From Berghia stephanieae (Eukaryota; Mollusca; Gastropoda; Nudibranchia; Aeolidiidae), in NCBI GenBank assembly GCA_034508935.3, contig CM067444.1:27579966-27643965 (forward strand): 64,000 bases of DNA. Reading direction: 5' to 3'. Of the stretch, positions 51,931 to 63,691 are shown piece by piece. The position numbers and the translations under genes are program-made. Within the stretch, counting starts at the first letter, position 1. Every line of letters starts with the position of its first letter. The notes under the pieces are model-generated. The model was not told where the DNA came from. It saw only the letters and a program-made list of their open reading frames with translations, and ran no database searches.

Positions 51931-52165
51931 ATGTGCGTCTATGTGGTCTAGTGGTATGACACCTGCTTTCGGATCAGAAGATCCTGGGTTCGAGTCTCGC
52001 TTGGCACATAGTTGAGTCCTGGGAAAAGGTAATTGTAATATCTCCTAACAGGCGTCATGTTCTTTATGTTACATATTATATGATATTGCTATTGGTCAGG
52101 GACCCTTTGTAAAGCGCTTTGAGTATGTTTAGTGGATACTGCGCTATATAAAAGCTCAAGTTTTT
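51931..52165 (+). mobile_element. SINE-A copy with internal deletion
   Basis: 'gtgcgtctatgtggtctagt', 'agatcctgggttcgagtctc', 'gcgctttgagtatgtttagt'. Part of the 'ctttactcacattctctc' middle is gone. Confidence 0.85.
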
Positions 52166-52529
52166 TTTTTTTTTTTAATGTTTGTCTATTTATCTATTTA
52201 TTAATTGATTCATTTATCTCTTTTTTGTTTGTTTGTTATTTGTATTTCTTCCATGCTATGCTGTTGAAAGTCTGATCCCACAAAATCTCACTGTTGTGCA
52301 GTTAGTTAACATCTATAAGCCACATTGTGGAATAAAAGCCTATGATAAAAAGCCAGTGTTTTAATTGAAGTCAAGGCATAAAATTGTAAGCAATGCAAAC
52401 TCCGCAACAATAATAAGGAAAAGTAGAGAGAATGGTGGGGGCTGCCTGAAGCCTGGGATCGTGAAAATACTAACGATAGAGTGAAAATGGAGAGGCTCTC
52501 CATTTTTACTCTTTCAACAATAACAAGGC

Positions 52530-52620
52530 AATAATAATAATAATAATAATGCTGAAAACTTATATAGCGCTATAACTCCGAGACACCAGACTCTAAGCGC
52601 TTGTAATAATATATCAAGCA
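52530..52620. other. TAA run followed by an unplaced repeat-like piece
   Basis: 'tatatagcgctataactccg' and 'ccagactctaagcgcttg' resemble the end of a SINE-like unit, but not SINE-A. Confidence 0.35.
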
Positions 52621-52709
52621 TAGTTGGCAATTATCAGAATATGAGCCAATAACTTTTGAAACATGTTTATTTTATCTTATTATCTCACAGAAGTCTAAAG
52701 ACACTTGCA

Positions 52710-52990
52710 ATTCTTTTTGATCTCAAGGTCTAGCACTCGTCTTCAGACCTGCAGGTTCTGGTTCAAGTTCCATTCTGAGCAGCACAAAGTTGAATCTTTG
52801 GAAAAGGCACTTTACTCACATCCTCTCACTGCACAGGGGTAAAATAAGTACCTAGCGTTATATTGATAGAAAAATATAATTGCAATAGTGCCTTTCAGGT
52901 GAAATGTTTTATCGTAATGCTAAGTTGCTGTTGGCTTGGGACTGCTTCAAAATGCTTTGAGCACATTTATTATATATTTTGCGAAATAAA
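52710..52990 (+). mobile_element. SINE-A copy, old
   Basis: 'gaatctttggaaaaggcact', 'ttactcacatcctctcactg', 'aaatgctttgagcacattta'. The head is altered ('aaggtctagcactcgtcttc'). Confidence 0.65.
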
Positions 52991-53220
52991 ACCTCATTAT
53001 TTAGTTGTTTTTTGTTAAGTTTTTTTGTTTGCTCTTTTTTTAAAACTTGCAATTACCAGAAAGTGCAGAATAAAAATTGGACAAAGCGACTTAAATCAAT
53101 TAGAGAAGAGATAGATAGATCCCATTAGCTTTCCATTCGTGATTTCAGCATAGGATAAATTCAAATGCTCATATGTAAATTACTAAATCTAAAAAAAAAA
53201 ACAAAAATAAACCCCCAAAA

Positions 53221-53517
53221 AACTTGACCTTTTATATGGAACAATATCCACTTAACATGCTCAAAGCGCTTAACAAAGGGTCCCTGACCAACAGCAATAA
53301 GTAACATGTAGAACGAGTCATGATGCCTGTCAGGTGATATTACCAATATTTTTTCAGACAGAAACAATGTCCAGGTATTCATTTTCCATCTGAGTACGGT
53401 GAGAGAACGTGAGTAAAGAGCTTTTTTCAAGGACTCTATTATGTGCTGAGGCTCGAACCCAGGACCTTCCGATCTGAAAGTGAGTGTCATACTAAAAGAC
53501 CAGATAGCCGTATTGAA
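53221..53517 (-). mobile_element. SINE-A copy
   Basis: 'caatatccacttaacatgct', 'tgtcaggtgatattacc', 'gaacccaggaccttccgatc', 'ccagatagccg'. Confidence 0.85.
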
Positions 53518-53723
53518 CAAATAACAATAATAAAAGCAGTTATCAAAATGTGATCAATGAACGTGTAATTGTTTAAAACAGTGAATTTATTATATTGAAA
53601 TAATGCAATATAAGATATTGGTGAATTATAAAGATAAATAAAATGATGTATGAATTCAAATCATTGCGCAGTCAAACTTCTAATGAACAATTATAAGTTC
53701 TAGATTCAAAAAAAGAAAGAAAA

Positions 53724-53995
53724 AAGTAGTCCTTCAGATCGAGATGACTCATGGAGCTGATGTTTATCCCGGTTTTTATAGCGTGAAATGGGCAATAGCA
53801 ATAGCTTGCTACCCTTTGGTTAGGACGCTAGTGTATCACAAAGTACTTCCACTAGATCTAACACCCAGCTATCCAATAACTGCTGGGTGGACAGGAGAGG
53901 GGGGAGGTTGGAAAAAATCTCAACTTCACCCGGGATCGAACTCGGTCCCTTTGTCTGTGAAGTGAGTGCTCTACCGACTGAGCTATTGGGATCCC
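53724..53995 (-). mobile_element. SINE-B copy
   Basis: 'aagtagtccttcagatcgag' to 'ctctaccgactgagctattg'. Full-length reverse copy with a clear tRNA-like head on the - strand. Confidence 0.85.
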
Positions 53996-54164
53996 CAAGA
54001 TTCTATAAAAAAACTCATTAATTTTTAGATTGTGTCAAGACTATATTTGATGTCCTTTGGAAGAACGGGGAATAATTCACATGTTACTGCTTGAAGTCTG
54101 AAGATATAAATAACAATAGTCAAATGGAAGCTTTCATCTAAATACAAGGTTGACAATTTTCCGT

Positions 54165-54730
54165 TTGGGGGTCCCGATAACTCAGTTGGTAGAGCACTCG
54201 CTTCACACCCAAAGGGACTGAAATTGACCCCAGGTGCAGTCGGGATGACTCCCCTGTCCACCCAGCAGTGATTGGGTAGCTGGGTTTGTTAGATCTGGTG
54301 CTCGACAGAAAGGAACAGGTCATCATCTTCAAGGAAACATATATGTGGAGGATGTCCAGAGCAGGTGCCTCTGGACAATGTGACTGGGGACTTGAAAATG
54401 AAAATGGACATCATGTCCTAATGGAATGTCCAAAGTACAACCAGTTGAGAAGGAACTTCTGGCCTGACCCAACCCCATACTCAAAGAAGCTGTACGGAAG
54501 TGAGGACGACCTCAGGACCACTGTGGGCTTCATTCACCAGACCGGACTGACCATGTGACGTGACGGGAACGAAGAAGAAGAGAAGAAGATCTGGTGGAAA
54601 AAAACTTTGTAATAGACTAGTGTTCTATCCAAAGGGTAGCAAACAATTGCTATTGTCCGTTTCACAATATAGAAATCGGGATGAACTCTGGCTCCATGGG
54701 CCTAATGGCTCTGAAGGACTACTATTTTCC
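54165..54730 (+). mobile_element. SINE-B copy split by a LINE fragment
   Basis: Head 'gtcccgataactcagttggt', 'tagagcactcgcttcacacc'. Interrupted after 'agatctggtg' (54291-54300), which recurs at 54587-54596 before the SINE body continues to 'taatggctctgaaggacta'. Confidence 0.88.
54301..54586 (+). mobile_element. LINE 3'-end fragment in SINE-B, 10-bp target duplication
   Basis: It encodes GQCDWGLENENGHHVLMECP and KYNQLRRNFW, the 'C.Cg....t..Hvl.eCp.y...R' zinc-finger-like end of some LINE ORF2s. A stop follows, then a GAA-rich tail. The 286-base insert is 5'-truncated, as usual for target-primed insertion. Confidence 0.7.
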
Positions 54731-54924
54731 GTATATGTACGGGATTCAGTATGTCATGAACCCCCAGTATATTTTCCAATCACCTTCTAAACGGAAAAAA
54801 GTAAGTACACGATGTCTTCTTACTGGAGTTCAGCACTCAGAAAGGGGTCGGTCTGTAAGTTTGCATAAAAGTTCAGTAAATTTTTGTCTCCTGAATTGGC
54901 AACCCTGTAATTAACGGCGCCATT

Positions 54925-55050
54925 CTTTCACCTCTCATTTGTCTTTCGTGTTTCATTCATGGTGTTTTGTTGGCAAAGGGGAAACTCGAAACATCCACAT
55001 AACCTGTCTTTGTGAATCAAATTGAAGCTTCCATTCCTTATGACTATTGT
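54925..55050 (-). repeat. Foldback family D, single arm
   Basis: 'ggtgttttgttggcaaaggg', 'aaactcgaaacatcca', 'caaattgaagcttccattcc'. Confidence 0.6.
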
Positions 55051-55239
55051 TATTTATTTGGAACAATAGGGTATACTGTAATTATTTGGTTTTGAAATGG
55101 ATACATTGAATATACGCAAATGAACTGATGCTTAAAAAATATATATATTCTGAATGATGAGAGAAATTATAATGAAGTATAGAAATACAGAGAGCGGTTG
55201 GGGACTGCCTGAAGCTTGGGATGGTGAAAATACTACAGA

Positions 55240-55393
55240 AAAGGTGAAAATGGAAAGGCTTCGGATTCGAACAGTACAGACGACGGGTGTTTCAACGTTC
55301 CTTTGTTTATTGTTATGCTGATGAAGGGTTTGTACCCGAAACGTCCATTGTCTGTACTGTTCCCATCCGAAGCCTTTCCATTTTCATCTTTTC
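55240..55393. repeat. Foldback element with hammerhead-like core
   Basis: Arms of about 42 bases ('aaatggaaaggcttcggatt', 'cgaacagtacagac' and the inverse at 55350-55393) enclose CTGATGA (55318-55324), a GGG/CCC stem and GAAAC (55338-55342). 'gggtgt' at 55285 can pair with 'acgtcc' at 55341. Confidence 0.65.
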
Positions 55394-56062
55394 ATAAGTG
55401 TTTATAGAAATACACTGTAGAAAGGCCATTTTATGAAACTCTTGCAAACGTTTTGTCTCACAGGGTAAAATCCAGATAAAGGGGTGAGAAAGATAGGAAA
55501 AACCTGGAGAGTAGAGCGTACAGAATGCCATAAAAGCAAGCGGGGCATGAGATATATATCGATACTTGGTACTGATTTCATTTGATTTCTTAAGCAAACA
55601 AAAATAAATAAATAAATAAATAAAAAATTGTTGCAATTTTGGTCAAGAGACCCTGTATGGCTGCCCCAAAGTATTAACAAGAAGAAAGAGAAAGATAGAG
55701 ATGAAAAGAAAAAAAAAAAAAATTAAAGTCTTTTTCTTATGGCAAGAGAGCTGTTCGCATATTATGGTTCCCATGGCTATAAATTAGACAAGAGTATCAA
55801 TATAAATTAAAGGTAACTTAAAACTGTGAATAAGAATTTCCACTTCTGCATTTTATCTGCTTGTAAAAAAAAAAAAAAGGTTTCTCTTTCCTTAAAGGGT
55901 GAACCTAAAAGACAACGAAGATGACGATTACCCATCAGAATGACGATTACCTCAGAATGATGATTACCATCAGAGCCAAGATTAAGGTTTTGACTGCAAA
56001 AGGTCAGAATGCTTCTAAAATTCACCAAGAATTGGAGAATATTTATAGAGATCTTATAAGGA

Positions 56063-56565
56063 AAAGTTAAGTTAAAATTGTACAGATCGCTGGTTCTATC
56101 TATCCTGCTCTATGGCTGTGAAACATGGACTCTCACTGCAGATCTAGAAAAACGAATCTGTGCTTTTCAAAATAAGAGCTATTGGAAAATCCTGAGATTT
56201 CATAAATTTGGAGCACAGAGCAAATAAGGATATATTAGAAGAAATAGAGGATCGAGCAGGAGGACAGGAACCACTGTTGTCAATAGTGAAAAGAAGGAAA
56301 TTGGCATGGTTTGGACACACTGTCCGCCATGATAGCCTGTGCAAGACTGTCATGCAGAGCACTGTAGAGGGACAGAGGAGAGGAGGAAGACAGAAGAAAA
56401 AACTATGGCAAGACAACATCAAAGAGTGTACAGGCCTGAATCTTAATAGCCTTCTAGAAAAGGCCATAGACCGCGATAAACGGCGTGAGGTTGTGAAGTC
56501 TGGACCCCGCATGTCCCTCCAACGATCAGCTGGTCATGGGAATGAGTGAGTGAGTGAATAAGTAT
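56063..56565 (+). mobile_element. LINE remnant, reverse transcriptase C-terminal part
   Basis: 'LYRSLVLSILLYGCETW' near 56085, then in another frame KRRKLAWFGHTVRHDSLCKT, 'GRQKKKLWQDNIKECTGLNL' and 'GHGNE' before a (GAGT)n tail. This is the conserved C-terminal part of RTE/CR1-like ORFs, from a different family from the 32-35 kb LINE. One frame change lies near 56210. 5'-truncated. Confidence 0.75.
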
Positions 56566-56706
56566 AAAGCAAATATAATACTGATGACGTTTAAGAAAAC
56601 GGAAAGATGCTCGGGACACATATTCAAATGACAAAGTAACATAAATAGAGACCTCTATTTGGGAAAATAAATGCTGGACAAAAAGAAGGCGAGATGCTTC
56701 AGATCT

Positions 56707-57030
56707 TAGTAAAACTTGAGCTTGAGCTTTTATACAGCGCGATATCCACTAAACATGATCAAAGCACTTTACAAGGGGCCCCTAGCCAAAAGCAACCCTT
56801 AACATATAGAACAAGACACGACGACTGTTAGGCAAGATTTCAAATTTTTTTCGGACAGAGACAACGCTGTTAACGGCCAGGTATCATTTTACACCTGAGT
56901 ACGGTGAGAGAATGTGGGTAAAGAGTCTTTTCCAAGGACTCAACTATGCGCTGAGCGAGGCTCGAACCCAGGACCTTCCTATCCAAAGTGAGTGTCATAC
57001 CACTAGATCACATAGCCGCACAAGTACAGA
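56707..57030 (-). mobile_element. SINE-A copy
   Basis: Full-length reverse copy, 'gagcttttatacagcgcgat' to 'taccactagatcacatagcc'. Confidence 0.88.
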
Positions 57031-57664
57031 GTACAGTTCATAAAGAACCAGTGAGCAGCAAGGTGGTGACACCTTACAAGAGGATAAAGACTTGATTTTG
57101 GAAAGCATACCCTATATTTTTCACATATTCATCGCAATTTTTTTTTTTTACCAGAAACAATACTCCAAAGTCAGGTTAACTTTTACTCTTGTCGACTTTT
57201 GGGACAACCCCTTTCAAATGCTTTATTAATTTTTTGAAAAGCAGTTTGAAGCAAATACTCTGGAAACAATCAAAGTGCAGTGATGGGAAGGAATACCATG
57301 GGTAAGAAAAGACAATAATGAGCATATGGTTGACCAAATATGTACAAGATATATCATTGTGCTCATTAATTACGTATCAATATCTGTGTGTGTTTTTTTC
57401 TAATATTTGAAAGAAAAAAAGAATCTGAAAAAATGGAAAGATAAGTGAAAATGCAAGTGTATCATGGGTAGAATATGAAAGACTTACAAGCACTTTGAGA
57501 ATCTATTTAAAGAAGAAAAATTACGTTTTCAGAAACTTGACACAATATTTCTTATCTTGATTTGTGGACCTGGTATAACCTGTCACCGTTTCCAGTCATA
57601 ACTGCCAATAATTTTACTACACTCTTACACCATTCTTCCAGAAACTTTTATTTTTCTAATACAA

Positions 57665-57970
57665 GTCAAAGTGATACTAAGTTGCTAGAAGATGTGGACT
57701 GTAAAAAGTAATAAACAAAAATGAATATAACAGCTTAAAAAAAAGAACAAAATACCAAACACGGAACGTTTCAGGCTCAAAACCCTTCTTCACCCAACAG
57801 AAGACCTACAAAATATCTCTGTCATCTATCTGGAATTTAGTAATGTATTTATGTCTGTATTGTTTTCTGTTGTTGGCTGAAGAAGAGTTTTGAGCCCGAA
57901 ACGTTCTGTGTTTGGTATTTTATTCTTTTTTTTTTAAAAGCTGTTATATTCATTTTTGTTTATTATTTTA
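57665..57970. repeat. Foldback family E, complete palindrome
   Basis: Arms of about 110 bases: 'aataccaaacacggaacgtt' left, 'aacgttctgtgtttggtatt' right, with 'aaaatgaatataacagctt' and its inverse at the outer ends. The right arm has CTGAAGA, a GAG...CCC stem and GAAACG. Confidence 0.85.
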
Positions 57971-57975
57971 CTTAT

Positions 57976-58165
57976 AGATAGTTCGAAGATGACGTCACTC
58001 AGGTCTTTGTTATTGTTTTTTGCCATCCGCGTTTATGAGTAATGCTCACTGAACTGTATTAACCTGACTATAAACGTTCATGGATACAACAGTTTTGTGT
58101 GTTGGTCCGTTATACTTCCGGATGGCAATGTTATGAGCTTCTTAGCCAAACGCATACTATCTATA
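57976..58165 (+). repeat. Repeat H copy
   Basis: 'gttattgttttttgccatcc', 'gttttgtgtgttggtccgtt', 'atgagcttcttagccaaac'; matches 36045-36240. Confidence 0.75.
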
Positions 58166-58740
58166 GCTGCCTATGACTGCCTTTAGCAATCTCTTTATTT
58201 ATATGTAATGATGAGTGAACTGTTTAGTCTGGTATGATTTTACAGGGCTTTATTACAGCCAATATTTTTGCTACACACTTTTACTTTTACATATTCTTCC
58301 TAAAGTTTAAATATTCCTTGTAGCTGCCTATGATAGCAGGGAGAGAATTGTGACGATCCTCTGAACACCATGGTTTGATTAATTAGAACAATAACCCAAG
58401 GGTCATTAGCAAACTCATATCAAAAGGGGACACAGAGCACTGGGCATGATAATCCTTGGCCACACTGGTCATTGCTTCGCTGTCTGAGATAAATTAAAAG
58501 AGCATATTGTATTCAGATACAGCTGAAATCTAGCCATGCTCAAATCAAGATGTACCCATATCCAGGCCTGCCATCAATGGAAATAAAGTACTGTAGTCAT
58601 CAAAAGAGAAAACTCTTTTTTTTTCTGTCACATATGCTGAAACCTATGCACTTATACAAACATTTTCAGATTTTTTAACATTCCAACTGTTTATCAAAAT
58701 ACTTGTGTTCTGAAAATATTGTTTTAGGGTATGTGAAAAT
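58166..58740. other. AT-rich DNA, nothing recognised
   Basis: Random ORFs only. Confidence 0.35.
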
Positions 58741-58777
58741 TTGAATTATTTTATCTCAAACTTTCTTATTTGTTACT

Positions 58778-59400
58778 TTAAACAACGCCAACAACCATCA
58801 TCTTTATCAGCAATGAATATAATTGAAGGTCAAATTGTCTTAAGCTGGAACGATCCCATATCATATCAAGCATACAACAAAAGAATAAGAGGTGGGATTA
58901 ATCAGTGGTCCAAGAACAGCCAAAGCATTGCAAATTGCACCGCACCTACAAGATACAGCAGTCAAAGCTGTAATAAATATAAATGGTTAACTTAGACGAA
59001 GAGACATGGGAACAGTTTGTACCAATTCGGCAACAGTTGAGTAGAACAAAACAAACAAACAAAAAGTTTTTGACTCTTTCAATTCCGCTATTTCTTGCTA
59101 TCACATAAGGTAAAGTTGTGTTAAACATGTTTCCACAGAGAAATCGGCCAGGGCCACTTTGTGGCAAAACGGGGATGAAGAAATTATTTCTAACATGACT
59201 TTCAACCAAACGAATGCAACTTTTTATGCGTGTACTAGTATCATTCAACAATAATTTGCTACAAGGGGTAAAGAACCTGTTGGAATTGGATGATGAATAT
59301 CACACGATGGGCTCTAACAATCATAAACTGGTTTTCAACAATTGTTTACATCCAATTCTACCATGCAAGCACCAAATGGCTACAGCTTACAATAAGTAAC
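58778..59400 (+). pseudogene. Possible DNA-transposase remnant, family unsure
   Basis: Two open pieces: 'LSWNDPISYQAYNKRIRGGI' (58829 on) and LLELDDEYHTMGSNNHKLVF with NNCLHPILPCKHQMATAY (59278-59398). They faintly resemble piggyBac-type 'qYm..Kp.k.Gik.w' and 'g..vy.DN.yts..L' blocks, with stops between. Weak; it could be chance. Confidence 0.2.
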
Positions 59401-59484
59401 ATTAATTCTACATCTCACATGGCTAAAGTAGGAGGTAAAAACAAGACAGCACCATTCAAAAGTTGACATTTGACTTATTGACTA

Positions 59485-59722
59485 AACGCTATCTAATAGA
59501 CAGTCAACATTGTTCTAAACACTATCTAATAGACAGTCAACATTGTTCTAAACACTATCTAATAGACAGTCAACATTGTTCTAAACACTATCTTATTGAC
59601 ACTATCTTATTGACAGTCAACATTGTTCTAAACCCTATCTAATAGACAGTCACCATTGTTCTAAACGCTATCGAATTGACAGTCAACATTGTTCTAAACG
59701 CTATCGAATTGACAATCAAATA
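59485..59722. repeat. 33-bp minisatellite, about seven units
   Basis: The unit 'cactatctaatagacagtca' plus 'acattgttctaaa' varies at one or two bases ('cgctatcgaattgacagtc'). Confidence 0.95.
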
Positions 59723-61290
59723 AATATATCTCAACACACTATTTGATCAGAGCAATTCATCAAATAACATTTCTTGAATATCAGAAATAGCATCAGCACA
59801 GCCAAAAGCAAAGAGGCTTAAAAAGTAAATCATATGGTTAGAACATTACAACAAGCATAATAAAGTTTTTAAAAGTTTGCCTGTTTAAGAGGGCTAAAAT
59901 GTCAAAATTGTCGTATTTTTTGGAGTTTAGTAAAGCATTGAGAATTTCTTTTATATTGAATTACAATTATAGTTTTCGGCCAAGAACCATTAATTATCAT
60001 TGAAGCAATTTCTGTTTATACCAAATGTCTGATACCTCGGGAAAAAATTGAAATTGTCAAAAATACATTTTAACATAAAATTCATAAAAAGTTTTAAAAA
60101 GCTGAATATTGAAATGCTCACACCTTGATAACAAAAAGTGACACAGAAAGAACGGAAACTTGGCTTCAAGATTATTATTTGATCGTTATCCTTTTGATTG
60201 AGAGAATTTTAAACGGATTTCTATATGTAACAGTACAAGATAAGGCAATTACTCATACATTAAATGGGGCCGTACCAAGACTGCTGCAAAAGTTTGACAA
60301 GCAAATCATCAGCCGACATGCACAATTTAGTTGCTCATCTCATATCAAGACTAGAATACTCTAGACATTATTCTTTCAGGTCACCAAAAGCAAAAGAGCG
60401 ATGTCTAAGAACCTAGGCAAAGCTTGCAATCATTGCATTTCTAACAAGATTACTTTGGTTGATTGTCACACAGGTGAAAGAGTAATGTGGAATTTTCAAA
60501 AAGTTTAACAAGACAAAGATGTCCATGTAAAGAACATTGCCTGGAATTCTTTGTTGTGAGAATAATTTATTAGAGGTTATAGTTTACTGGAGTTCAACAA
60601 CAAAATAATGGAACAAATCTGTATGACTACCCATTCATTAAACACAACAAATGAAATTTTTTCCCCATTTTAAAATCGATCTATTTGAATTCAAAGATTT
60701 GTGTAGGAATGTCAGCATCCGTTTAATACAAATTATAACAAAATTTACACCTTTTTTTTTTTTGTCATGATGTTATGGCTTTTATATAACGTGTAACTAT
60801 AATCATATAAATTTGGCATTTAATTGGACGTTGGAAACTTTTTTGAGATGACATTTATCTCAATTTCTGCCTTATCTTTTGTACAGTTCAGAATTTTATA
60901 TACTGTTAAGCCCTTATAACAAATTACGCATAAATATAAATGGGAAATATCAATGAAATTTTTGACAATTATGAAATAAATGAGAGTTCTGTTCTTTTTG
61001 TGTCACTACGAAGAATTGCGATGTAAAAGCAAAACTAAGGGGAATGAGAAGAGGTATGTATGCAAAAGTCTAGCAAGAAAGTGTGATCCGAGGACGAGAT
61101 ATGTATTCATTATCAAATATTGCTTGGCCACTTATAGGAAATAAATATATTTATTAAAGTGAAAAATATAAATGACAGAAGCCATTGTAAGAAATACCAT
61201 TAGCCACAATAAAGAAAAAAAAAGAAAAAAAAAGAAAGACTGATTATTTTGATCAATTTCACCCCAAAATTCAACTTGATGCATATTTAA
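59723..61290. other. AT-rich DNA, nothing recognised
   Basis: No repeat placed; the ORF at 60125-60364 has no recognisable family or splice logic. Confidence 0.35.
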
Positions 61291-61292
61291 TC

Positions 61293-61293
61293 A

Positions 61294-61350
<57 letters not shown>
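61293..61350. repeat. TA microsatellite
   Basis: About 28 TA units. Confidence 0.96.
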
Positions 61351-61353
<3 letters not shown>

Positions 61354-61379
61354 TTATTTTCAGAAATTATAAATAAAAA

Positions 61380-61575
61380 TAAATAAAACAAAATTCCCTT
61401 TATTCATCCTTGAGGGAAATTTTTCTTTAAGCATCAGTCACAATGCAGCGCCACAGTGAGCTGTCTCTTATTCAAGGCAAAAAACAAAATGCTGACAGTA
61501 GGACTAAAATTCAAGTCTCATAGGTGGATGATTAAAGTCTTGTGCACTCGACTATCTCACCTCAACAAGATGAAC
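61380..61575 (-). mobile_element. SINE-F copy, diverged
   Basis: 'aaaattccctttattcatcc', 'gcgccacagtgagctg', 'cttattcaaggcaaaaa', 'ctcgactatctcacctc'. Confidence 0.6.
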
Positions 61576-63069
61576 AAGTGAGCACATGTGATAAAAGTTT
61601 GTATCAAAAATTTAATGTGACTTAGGGATGTCTTTCAAGGCACTTGTCATAGAAAAAATATATATGTACTTATTGATATGAACACGATAGAAAAACTCTG
61701 AAAGAATCAAATTACACGATTAAATACCATGAATAGTTTAAATAAAAATAAGAAATAAATAAAACGAAAGAGAGAACAAAAGAAAAAGGATTGAACATCA
61801 TGAAAAAAAAAAGCAAACCCAAAAAGAATATGATAAAATAAAACTATTAATAATTTAAACATTTGAACATTAAATAAAATTTCTTTTCACAATTTTTCAC
61901 AAATTTTTTTTTTTTTAATTTGATTTTAATGTTCTTTTTCCTTTTCTTTCTTTAATTTTTATTTTTTTAAATTCTTCAAATCAAAACATAATCAGGGGGA
62001 AATTTTACCAATAATATTTCGAGCAATATGTAATTTGCGAAGTGTTGAGTCCAGATTGCCTTTTCCTTGAATGTGAATGAGAAAAGAAAAATCAACGGAA
62101 GTAACATGTTATTTTTGTAATAAATAGTTTCTATTAGTGTTTAAAATGTGTGATATTTAGCAGACCTTCATCTCTAGTGAGATGGACTATTATCATCTTT
62201 GATAAAGGACAAATGCAGACCTGCTACGGGCAGATAAACAAAATAAGTGTGGATTCTGAGAAAAAAAATCTGCATTTGATAAAATCAATCTGTATACACC
62301 CAAAATGCATTTTTTCTACTTATTTCTATGTATTGTCACTTTGAAATACTTAAGAATTGGTGAAAGATGGACATATTTCCATTTCTGAGTAAAATAACCA
62401 ACATTAACATTAATTCAAATTTTAAAATTTAACTTGAAAAATCCCATTCTGGAGCAAATTTGGCCAAATTTAACACCAAAACTAATCTGTACAAGAGGCT
62501 GTGCCAAAAAAGCCATTTTCGTAAGCCTCGACACCAAAATACCCCAACATTTAAGAAAATCATTCATTTCATCAATTTCTCTGGCTTAAATAATCAAAAT
62601 AAACCAAAATAGTTGTCCACACTTTTTGAAACTTTTGAAAACTATTTTTGCTACATTTTTGATGCTAGATCGTCAGTCTTTTGTTTAGTTTTCAATATTA
62701 AACCCACAGAAAGTGATGAAGACGAATATAGTCCATAGATTTTCCAAATCATTTAGTATTGGGGTATTTTTGAGATGAATCTTACGAAAATATCCTTTGG
62801 CACTTTCTCACATACGGATTAAATCTGTAAAAGTGGCCGGTCTGCAAATGATTCCCATTGGCTCAATGGATTATGCTTCAGACTGTCAGTCATGATCTGG
62901 ATTCAACTGAATTATGTTTGAAAAAAATTCTGACCCTTTTGACCCCCAGCATGCAATGAATGGATGGAAAAGTATTGTTTATATGCCCTGGAAAGTACAT
63001 TTTAATAGATTAGCGTCACATCCACACTGTAAATGACATGTCAAACAAATTAAAATAAGAGCAAGCTTA
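61576..63069. other. AT-rich DNA, nothing recognised
   Basis: No coding region or placed repeat. 'atgattcccattggctcaat' near 62846 hints at a lost tRNA-like SINE but is too short to call. Confidence 0.35.
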
Positions 63070-63071
63070 TA

Positions 63072-63689
63072 CCATATTTTCCAGACAATAAACCTTAACT
63101 TTTTTCTCCTGATCTCAGGCCTGTGGTTAATTGTCCCCTGCGACTATTAATAGTATTTTTCTTTGTCCATGTCAGCTAAATGTGTAGTTGTTTTTGATAT
63201 TGTAACTAATAAACGACAGAAATCACACATTGCAAATGCTAGTAATTAACCATGTCCACATCAGCCAAGTGTGTAGTCTTCATGGCTGTTGCATGTTGTT
63301 ATGAGATGTAACAATTGCTAATGCTCATACTTTTTTTTTGGCCATGTCAATCGAGTGTGTAGTTTTCATAGCTGTTGCAGGTTGTTATGAGATGTAACAA
63401 TAGTTAATGCTCATACTTTCTTTTTGGCAGTGTCAGCCAAGTGTGTAGTTTTCATGGCTGTTATGAAATTGTAGCGATTTCTAATGCTCATATTATTTTT
63501 CTTTGTCTGTGTCAGCAAAGAAATTGTAACGAATAAATGATGACTGAAATCACGCATGGATTCCTATCAGCCAATTGAAACTACCATAATACAGGTAGGT
63601 CCTATGTACAAGGAGGTGCGGCTTATGGTATGATAAAATTGGGTGGAGACGCTTATAGAATGGTGAGTTTTATAGTCTGGCAAATATGG
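63072..63689. mobile_element. TA-flanked MITE with internal 85-bp tandem repeats
   Basis: Ends 'ccatattttccagacaataa' and, inverted, 'ccatatttgccagactataa', both beside TA. The interior holds about five units with 'gtcagccaagtgtgtagttt', 'tcatggctgtt' and 'taatgctcata'. The TA target points to Tc1/mariner/pogo-type mobilisation; no transposase inside. Confidence 0.75.
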
Positions 63690-63691
63690 TA

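Noticed and set aside
60125-60364. 79-residue + strand ORF
   Set aside because: No recognisable domain; could belong to a decayed transposase but nothing supports it.
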